Below are positions 56,938 through 64,000 of a stretch of DNA of 64,000 nt, piece by piece; the stretch's first letter is position 1; each line of letters starts with the position of its first letter. Source of the DNA: Larix kaempferi (taxonomy: Eukaryota > Streptophyta > Pinopsida > Pinales > Pinaceae). The notes beneath the pieces are model-generated. The model worked only from the letters and a program-made list of their open reading frames with translations, did no database searches and was not told where the DNA came from. The position numbers were made by a program, and so were the translations under genes. The DNA lies in NCBI GenBank assembly GCA_027924585.1, contig BSBM01000125.1:6887001-6951000 (forward strand), given 5' to 3'.

Positions 56938-58075
56938 CTATGCACAAAAAATCTTCAGGTAGATCCCATTGCGAGGCTCTCCCAAAGGTGTACCATCACA
57001 ATCAACTAGCTCGTAAGCCCCTTTCTCTAAAACTTGTTTGACGATGTGGGGATCGTACCACATGGATTCTAACTTTCCTTTTCCTAGTTTGTCTTTCATT
57101 TTATCATAAGTCAAGACTAGGTCACCTTCATTGAAGCTGCGAGGCTGAACATATTTATCATATTGATATTTAATCCTCTTTTTGTGAGCTTTGTTAGCGA
57201 GCGTAGTGTTGCGACGAGTCTCATCAAGCTTAGTCAAATATAGAAATCGTTCTTTCTCTGTGGAAGTGTTTGGCAATATTTCAACGGCCAACTTTGAGGG
57301 ATGGAATTTTGCATTCAATTGGGAGAATAGATCCCATACCATATACCATATGAAAAGGTGTGAATCCGGTCACATTTTTCACAGAAGTCCTATAGGCCCA
57401 AAGAGCCAAGAAGATTTCCAAGTGCCAATTTGATTTATGGGTCCCCGCCATGCGTTGGAACATTTTTTTCAAGACTTTGTTAATTACCTCCACTTGTCCA
57501 TTTGCTTGGAGGTAATAAGGGGATGAGTTTTCATGACGAAAACCCAATTTGGCACTTAGCTAAGTCATCATATGATTCCCAAAATGGGAGCCATGGTTAG
57601 TTACAATGGCTTGAGGGACTCCAAACCTTGCGATAATGTGATTGCACACGAAGAGTGCTGCCGTTTTTCGTCTTCAACATATGTAGGCATAGCCTCAACC
57701 CACTTAGTAAAATATTCAACCGCAATGATGACATAACTATGCTCCCCGACTGAGGTAGGCTTACAATGCATGAAATCAATGCCCCATTTTGGGAAAGGGC
57801 CTATGACAATCACTGTATGTAGTGGAGTTGGGTGAGAGTGCTTCTTTCAATCAAAGAATTGGCATGGTGGAAATTTATTAACCGTTTCAATGCAATCTTT
57901 GAAGATAGATGGCTAGAAGTATCCAGTGCATAGAATCTTCTAGTATGTATCCATCCCAGAGAAGTGATCACCACAAGCTGTAGAGTGACAGTCATTAAGC
58001 ACATGTTCGTCTTCTTTGAGGGTTAGGCATCGACGCAAATGGAATTGATGACTCGACGATATATGGTGTCACCAA
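56938..58075 (-). pseudogene. pol: Element F integrase
   Basis: Fragments in order on minus: the zinc-domain region 57810-58070 (ACGDHFSG-like, SIFKDCIE-like, PLHTVIVIGPFPKWGIDFM across a frameshift), 57601-57813 (KWGIDFMHCKPTSVGEHSYVIIAVEYFTKWVEA with the first Asp), then 57281-57547 (SSPYYLQANGQVEVINKVLKKM with the Glu; LALWAYRTSVKN), and 56938-57342 (NEGDLVLTYDK, KLESMWYDPHIVKQVLEKGAYEL) as the C-terminal domain. The wording (YYPQANGQVE, SYVIVAVDYFTKWVEA) is typical of Tat/Athila integrases. Several frameshifts. Confidence 0.85.
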
Positions 58076-58270
58076 TGATGAGGTAGTATTTGGCATGATG
58101 GAGAATGCAGTGCCATTCATTGTGGGTGAGGGAATAAAATGATATCTCCGTACCAGGGATCAGTCATTCTTATGAGGAAAAATGACTCATCATGGAGGGA
58201 ATATATCATCATGAATGGGATCAGATTCTTCATTAAAACGGGGAAGGGAATATATTAGCTCAACAAAAAC

Positions 58271-58603
58271 TCAAGATTTCTTGGATTTAGCCTTTGAAAA
58301 CTCCAAATCAAACTCTTGGAGGACCACAATCAAATGAGAGTATTTCCCCCCTATCATCTGACGTGTCAATATGTAGTACATGGGGTTGAAGTTGGAAATG
58401 ACATTTGTTTTGCGGAGTAATATGTAATGACGAAATATTTGGATAGCAAAGACTGCTGCCAGGGATAACTTCTCAACATGTGAGTATCGAGTTTCAAAAT
58501 CAACAAGACTCTTACTTAAATAGTATATCACATGTTCTTGGCCACTATTGTCTTCCTGCATTAACACCATTCCAATGGTGGAAGTGGATGCTGCGAGATA
58601 CAA
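58271..58603 (-). pseudogene. pol: Element F first RNase H
   Basis: The minus frame of 110 codons: MYLAASTSTIGMVLMQE, HVIYYLSKSLVDFETRYSHVEK, LAAVFAIQIFRHYILLR, PMYYILTRQMIGGKYSHLIVVLQEFDLEF. These are the Ty3/gypsy RNase H motifs in their Tat-like form ('pLkYll.r....gr...w...L.efdl.f'). Confidence 0.85.
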
Positions 58604-58642
58604 TATATAATACCATGTGTAGTTGGGGGGTTGAATTATGAG

Positions 58643-59734
58643 TTATTTTATCAAGTCCTTTTTCAGATTGTCGAAAGACTGTTGAGCTTCATCATCCCAA
58701 ACAAATGGGAAACTCTTCTTGAGCAATCTCATGCATCCCTGAGTAATCTCAACGAAATTGCAAATGAAGTGGCGCACAAATTTTTCCTTCCCATGCAAAC
58801 CTTGGAGTTCTGGGATATCAGTGGGGGAAGGTAAGGCTAAGATGGCCTCAACCTTTAGTGGGTTGATTCGAATTCCATCCTTGGAGATTATGAAACCTAT
58901 TAGTATATTGGATCCAACAAAGAAAACACATTTATAGGAATTCAAGCAGATCGTGTAGTGGAGACACCGTAGAAAAATGGCTCTAAGGTGATTTGGATAA
59001 TCATCTCGTTGAGTAGAATGAGTAGGTAAGTCATCCATATAAGTATCCACAATATGCTTGATACTGTGAAATGAATAGGACATAGCCTGTTGAAAAGTAT
59101 CCCCAACGTTTTAAAGGCTAAAAGGTAACTTTCAATATGAAAAAGTTCCCCACGGGTAGTTGAAAGCTGTTTTATGCTGGTAAGACGGGAGTATCTCTAT
59201 CTTATTATAGCCAAAGAAGCCATCCATTTATGAAAATATGACACTCTCGACATAGTTATCGATGATTTAGTCGATGAAAGGGGTAGGGTAGTTGTCTTTA
59301 GGACAAGCCTCGTTCAAATCCCTATAATCAACACAAACCCTAATAGTTCACCGTTTCTTAGCTACAGGAACAATATTAGACACCCAGTCTTTCAATGGGA
59401 CAGGATAAATAAAACAACCTTTAAGAAGCTTCTCAACTTCTGACTTAATTGTCGTGGTTTTCTTGGGGTGAACGGGTCAGAGTTTCTACCAAACAGGTCT
59501 TGCATCAGGATAAATTTTGATTTCGTGGACCACGATAGAGGGGTCAATTCTCAGCATTTCTTCATAACTCCAAGCAAATACATCGCAGAACTCCTTAAAC
59601 AAGGATGTATAAAATTCCACCTCAGTGGGTGTACAAGTTTTTCCTAGTTGGATATGTTCTACGATACCATGTTTCACAGATATGTTTATAGGAAAAATTT
59701 CCATAATGTTTGCTAAATTTCCCTCTGATAACAC
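58643..59734 (-). pseudogene. pol: Element F reverse transcriptase
   Basis: Frame 59486-59734 carries the entry region FCDVFAWSYEEMLRIDPSIVVHEI. A frameshifted middle with decayed catalytic motifs follows. Frame 58643-59083 has VDTYMDDLPTHS (the catalytic pair as YMDD), FFVGSNILIGFIISKDGI and the thumb sequence LQGLHGKEKFVRHFICNFVEIT, close to the Tat/Ogre wording LQGKLNFLRRFISNL. A RVCV.YRDL-like NLNEACPKDN segment near 59300 is also visible on minus. Inactive. Confidence 0.85.
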
Positions 59735-60023
59735 ATCGTGAGTAAGGATGTGATATTGAGGATTTTGGACAATATCAGATGAAACGATGGATTTGATATC
59801 AGTCTCTACCGTTTGGAGATTGGGTAGGAAATAGGACCTATGATGGTGATATTCCCAAGGTGGTTAATCAATGCTCATTATTTCCATTATAGACTCATCG
59901 AAAGGAAAAGTGTGTAGGATATGATCATCAGAAGGGAAAAGATGAATCCATCCAATACGATGGAGAGTTAAGATTTGATGCTACCAGATGGTGATCATCA
60001 AGATTGATATAGTCTTAAGCAGA

Positions 60024-60500
60024 CTAAATTGCATCATATGTGGCCTCATTTAAGTTAAAAGGCATGTGGTCACCAATGATTTTACATTCAGATGGACTTG
60101 GTACTACCCAAGAATCATGTGATTCGTGGGATTGTTGTACACTAGAAGAGATCATGTTGATGACAAAAACTGGGGGTGGAAGCTCTAGGAAGACTCCGAT
60201 AATGGAAGAGTCTTTCAAAATTCCAACACCAACGTCTTCATAATGATGTTGGGATTGTGTCAACAATGGAACATTGTTAGTGTTGTTGGAATGAATATCC
60301 GAGGTACAAAACTCAAGTTAGTCGATGGTGACGATCTTTCCTTGATGAGGAAACTGCACCAAGCGAAAGACCGAGGATGCTACTGCAGTCATGACATAAA
60401 ACCAATTTCGACCAAGTAGGATATTATAATCCAACAGGGCATCGACGATTTACACATGGATGGAAACACTTCCCCCCCGAGTTCTACGACTAATGATGGT
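60024..60500 (-). pseudogene. Element F protease region
   Basis: On minus near 60321-60445 the translation reads YNILLGRNWFY, AVASS and FPHQGKIVTIDQL, matching the Tat-clade protease end 'dYNiLLGR.WiH...a..S..H...kFp..gk.v.i'. It continues into frame 60024-60266 (MLTQSQHHYEDVG...). The active-site DTG part is not recognisable, and stops interrupt the rest. Confidence 0.65.
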
Positions 60501-60719
60501 ATGAGTCCATATGGTTGAAAACCACGGTCGTCAAAGGTTACAACTCCTTGATTAGGGTGTGGAACAACTCCTTGATGAAAGGGAGACGTCGGAGAGGGTG
60601 CAAACCATTGATTGTTTGCAACACCTTGATTAAGAGGAGGCGTCGAAGGGGGTGGGATCCATTGATTATTTACGATGTCGGGGTAAGGTAAACCAAGATA
60701 TAGGTTAGGGTTGGGGGGG

Positions 60720-62010
60720 TAAAAAGGTTGAATTGATTCGTTTCATTCATTACCTACTATAGGTTTCCCCCCAGTAGGTGGTTGTTGTTGTCCCCATGAG
60801 GAAGATAGTCCTAACGCAGGAGGTTGACTAGTGGCCATGCTTGGTCCAGTGGTAAAAGGTTGTCCTCCAGATATGGTAAAAATTGTAGCTGGAGATTGAC
60901 CTACAGTCACAACCGACATTCCAACAGAATAAGTACACGAACTTCCAACTAGAGTATTAAATGGAATTGATTGGGAAGTTTGGGTGACTGCAGAAGTGTT
61001 ACCAACTCACGAGGATGAATGTGCACCTCATCCAGTAACTATAGGTAACGAAGGGATGTTAACGTTAGTCCCTTGTCTAGAAACAATCCCTAAAGAGCGA
61101 TCAAGAATTTAACTTGGTAATATAAGTGGGAAATTTCTAGGGGGAGGTTTTGGAGTTAACTACACAGATGTTGGAAAGGTGTGAAAATCATTAAGTGCTT
61201 GTACCAAAGTAGTGTTCCATAATGATGATGAAAAACCAAAAATACCCGTCATCGTCGGGTCGTCAGGTAGGGGTTGAGTGGACAACCAATCTGTGGGCAC
61301 GGATCGACCTACAAATGACATACCATAAGTGGAATCGCGGAAAGCAGATTGGGGAATTCTTGCATTAGAAGGATCTACCACTTTAGACATGGCAGACAAT
61401 GAAATTTCTGAGTTCGAGGAAACCATCCTTTATGTGGCATCATGCCTAAACATGTCTGTGGCCACACATTCGTGAGATAAAGAACCGATTTATGGTCATA
61501 TGGATGCCATAATTTATTGACCTATGGGAAGTTCATAGGTTGGAATTCCTAATGGTATTCTGCTAGAGGATTCAATTTGGAAGTTGGGTATAACAGTGCT
61601 AGTAGGTACAACAGCTGGTGGTACCAACTAGACTAATGGTTGGTTAAAGTTTCCAGCTAATTGGATTGTCGTAGAAGGAAAATGATTTGATTCTTCAATG
61701 AATTCGATATACCCTTCGGTGATATCATCTTGTGATGGCATCTCTGGGGCAACACTAATTTCTGGTGCGATACTAACTTATGCTACGACATTGGCTTCTG
61801 GTGTGACACTAACTTCCGGCGCGGCACTAACCTATGGTGCTACACTAATTTGTGGCGCCACACTAACTCGTGGCACAGTGGTAACATGCGATGTTGCACT
61901 AAATTGTACCGAGAAAACCTCTCCACCAAATTGTCTTCTAGTAGGAGGAGCTTGGGTACGTGGGGGTGGTTTTCGACTAGTCCTAGGTATAGATGGTTCA
62001 GGAGTCAATC
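60720..62010 (-). pseudogene. Element F gag-like low-complexity region
   Basis: Minus translations are Pro/Gln/Ser/Gly-rich (SSSWGQQQPPTGGKP, PPSTPPLNQGV; frame 61160-61426 MVSSNSEISLSAMSK; and GLTPEPSIPRTSRKPPPRT at the far right). The W-W gag core domain is not seen, so it is either deleted or beyond recognition. An 18 bp tandem repeat lies within it. Confidence 0.5.
61752..61895. repeat. 18 bp tandem repeat, about eight units
   Basis: Units of the form 'acactaa.tt.tggtgcg'. On the minus (gag) strand they encode a repeated six-residue motif like VSVAPE; the plus frame 61698-62024 (GATLTS-like repeats) is its shadow. The repeat length is a multiple of three, which preserves the frame. Confidence 0.8.
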
Positions 62011-62039
62011 CTTATTGTCTCTGAGATTTTCATGGATCC

Positions 62040-64000
62040 TCCATGGAACGCAAATGAGTGATATGTGCTAATTCTCATGAAAAAATATCAAAAATCCTAA
62101 GGAAACCGAGTGTGCAAAAGTGGATCTAGAAGAAAAAGAGGCACACAAGCCAAAAATAAAGCTAATTTTTTTTACTACAACCGATGTCACAGCAAGTGAG
62201 TTACAACAAAGTGGCCAGAAAGCGAACAAGTAGCACTACCTAGAAAAAGAAAAAGAGCCTATATAAGGTAAAGGAGCAAGAAACCACCTAACTAAGAGTT
62301 GGAAATATAAACAAATCGTATCCCCCGCAAGGTGATGAAATCCAAGTTGGAAAATAAGAAATGATGTACCGATATAGGCCAAGGGATATCCCTCTACCGA
62401 AAGGGATCCCGCGTAAAAGAGTCCTAAAGGAAAGGTCACTAGGCTACCTCATTCATGACATGTTTGGGAAGGTTTATCGAAGCTACTTCCTTTTAGTCCT
62501 TGTACTACTAGTATGGAGTCCAGAAAATACAAGGAAGACAATGGATTGATGTCCTTAAGTACTAGATGGAGTGCGGTATTCCACAAAGTACGTACGGAAC
62601 CAGTTCTTGCTGCTTACCCCCGTGGAATGGGAGGCCCCCCAACAAATTGGTTTATAACCGTGTCAACAAATACAAGAGGATTTTAGCTCCCTAAGAGACA
62701 ACTTCTAAGTTTCAGATGTAAAGTGACAAGGGGGAGTTGTTTGTATGCTTATCCCCACTGTCATACCTAACTACACAGTTCTTTTAGTTTCCTCAAGTGA
62801 TGTTAATGTGTGTTTAGTTAAGGTGTTTAATTTTAGAGGTTGTTATTTACTTAAGGGAATCAGAAGTGCAACTTGATGGTGTGCAGACTCGACTCAAAAC
62901 CATGGAAAATTGGATGAATATGCAAGTCTTTCTCTTTCAATGAACTTCTAGCTAATTAAGGAGGAGTTCTCTTCTTTCCCAAATGGAAAAACATTAATGC
63001 AACTCTTCCCAAAAATAAAATATCAATTTTCACTTTTCCTTTTCAATTAAATGCCAAATTAACCATGAAACACTCTTTCACACCAAACAAATCCAAATCT
63101 TTTCAACAAACACAAAAAGCAAATTTTTGTTTTCTTTTTCTTCAAATGATCCTAAAATGAAAAACTAGATGAAGTAAGCTTCCCTCAATCGTAAATTTTC
63201 TGATTTCAAGCATTGAAGCAAAGGAGTTAAAATATATTGAAACTTTTCCAAGTAATTGCAAAACTCAACAAAGTATAGATTTTCAACAACCAAAGTAATG
63301 GATCTTTAGAATGCAGAAAACCAAGCTTTGATTTCCAATGATATTTCTAAAATGTACTAATGCTCACCGGTGAATTCTCCTTGTTTCAAATTATATGCGA
63401 GAAATTAAACATCTTTTCAATACTTAAATCAAAGAAGCTTCAAAGGAAACAACTCAGCTGAAGCAACAAAGCATTCAAAGGATTAAAATTCTTTGTCACT
63501 TTCCACTCAAAAACCCAAAACCAAGCAAGTTTAAGTACAAGCAAACCAAACACTCTACAAAAGGCTTTTTGAGACCTTCAAATTGGAGGTGGAGTAGATC
63601 AAGTAGCTAAAGAGGCTTTCAGAGAATCATAAAACCAATTTCTCCTGCAAGGGATTGGGATTTTTTCCCAGAACAAAATGAACAACTTATTTGAGTACAT
63701 AAGATTCAAATGAAAAAAAGAAACCTTCAATTAATTTAAAAAAGACTCATGATGGTTCAAGCACAAACTGAAGGATGAATGCAAGTTACTTAGACCAAAT
63801 TTAGAGACTTGAGAAGGTGATGAAATGCTAAAGGAACCTATGACAGTCCCGCAATGGAGAATACACTTCCAAGACTTCAAGAATGACTCCAAAACTCAAA
63901 TGAAGGTAGAGATACAATCAAATTCACACACAATTGAGCAATACAAAGTGGAAACTCAAAACTAGCAATGAGAGTCAAACAAATTTCAAGCAAACCAATC
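62040..64000. other. No gene recognised; possible leader/LTR of element F
   Basis: AT-rich with no recognisable coding. A palindromic CCTATATAAGG lies near 62258-62268 (TATA-like on both strands). No primer site or LTR edge could be fixed, and no second copy was found in the window. Confidence 0.4.

Noticed and set aside
61698-62024. 108-codon plus ORF with GATLTS-like repeats
   Set aside because: It is the shadow of the 18 bp repeat in the minus-strand gag region.
1-64000. Host protein-coding genes or rRNA genes
   Set aside because: No frame showed convincing similarity to a non-transposon plant gene, and no rRNA-like conserved blocks were seen; absence is judged by eye only.

Overview
The window looks like repeat-rich nuclear DNA of a land plant. 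I favour a large-genome seed plant such as a gymnosperm, but that is inference from the mix of element families, not proof. There is no recognisable host gene, rRNA, tRNA or CRISPR array. Almost everything that can be named is transposon: Ty1/copia and Ty3/gypsy LTR retrotransposons plus one large Helitron-class element. Nearly all reading frames are broken, so most 'genes' are listed as pseudogenes.

Layout. (1) 1-4021: tandem repeats and a decayed minus-strand copia element (RT scrap, gag, tRNA-Met primer site, 5' LTR). (2) 4040-9345: low-coding DNA bounded by two direct copies of a ~670 bp repeat, holding two unrecognised open frames (6047-6434 and 6651-7298). (3) 9518-40746, minus strand: the most interesting object, a Helentron/Helitron2-like element. 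Read from its 5' end at the right, it has two OTU-protease-like domains in tandem, a DUF6570-like segment, the Rep (HUH) domain, a Pif1-type helicase and an endonuclease/exonuclease/phosphatase-like (EEP) domain. The Helentron is cut twice. A chromodomain Gypsy element (Gypsy1, 13161-19889) sits inside Rep with target duplication GATAT. A long-LTR gypsy element (element C, 22021-39971) sits inside the second OTU domain with imperfect duplication GCAAT/ACAAT. Element C's 3' LTR is in turn split by a second Gypsy1-family copy (Gypsy2, 24292-32412, duplication ATTAA). Gypsy2's integrase gene is split by a solo LTR (28782-30183, duplication GAAAC). Removing the inserts leaves about 6.5 kb of Helentron coding DNA.

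(4) 41601-42246: a solo LTR with perfect ATTTT duplication. (5) 42252-47717: no coding signal, some degenerate repeats. (6) 47718-53908, minus strand: a nearly intact copia element (copia D) with two 458 bp LTRs differing at about 16 positions by hand count, a Met primer site, and gag-PR-IN-RT-RH interrupted by two nonsense codons. (7) About 54000-62010, minus strand: a decayed Tat-like gypsy element (element F) with order PR-RT-RNaseH-IN and then a second RNase H after the integrase. A plus-strand (antisense) ORF resembling plant mobile domain (PMD) proteins lies beyond that. (8) 62040-64000: AT-rich DNA without recognisable genes, possibly the leader/LTR of element F.

The genes do not form a host pathway. 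They are the replication machineries of separate elements, and the nesting gives a relative history: Helentron first, then Gypsy1 and element C, then Gypsy2, then the solo LTR inside it.
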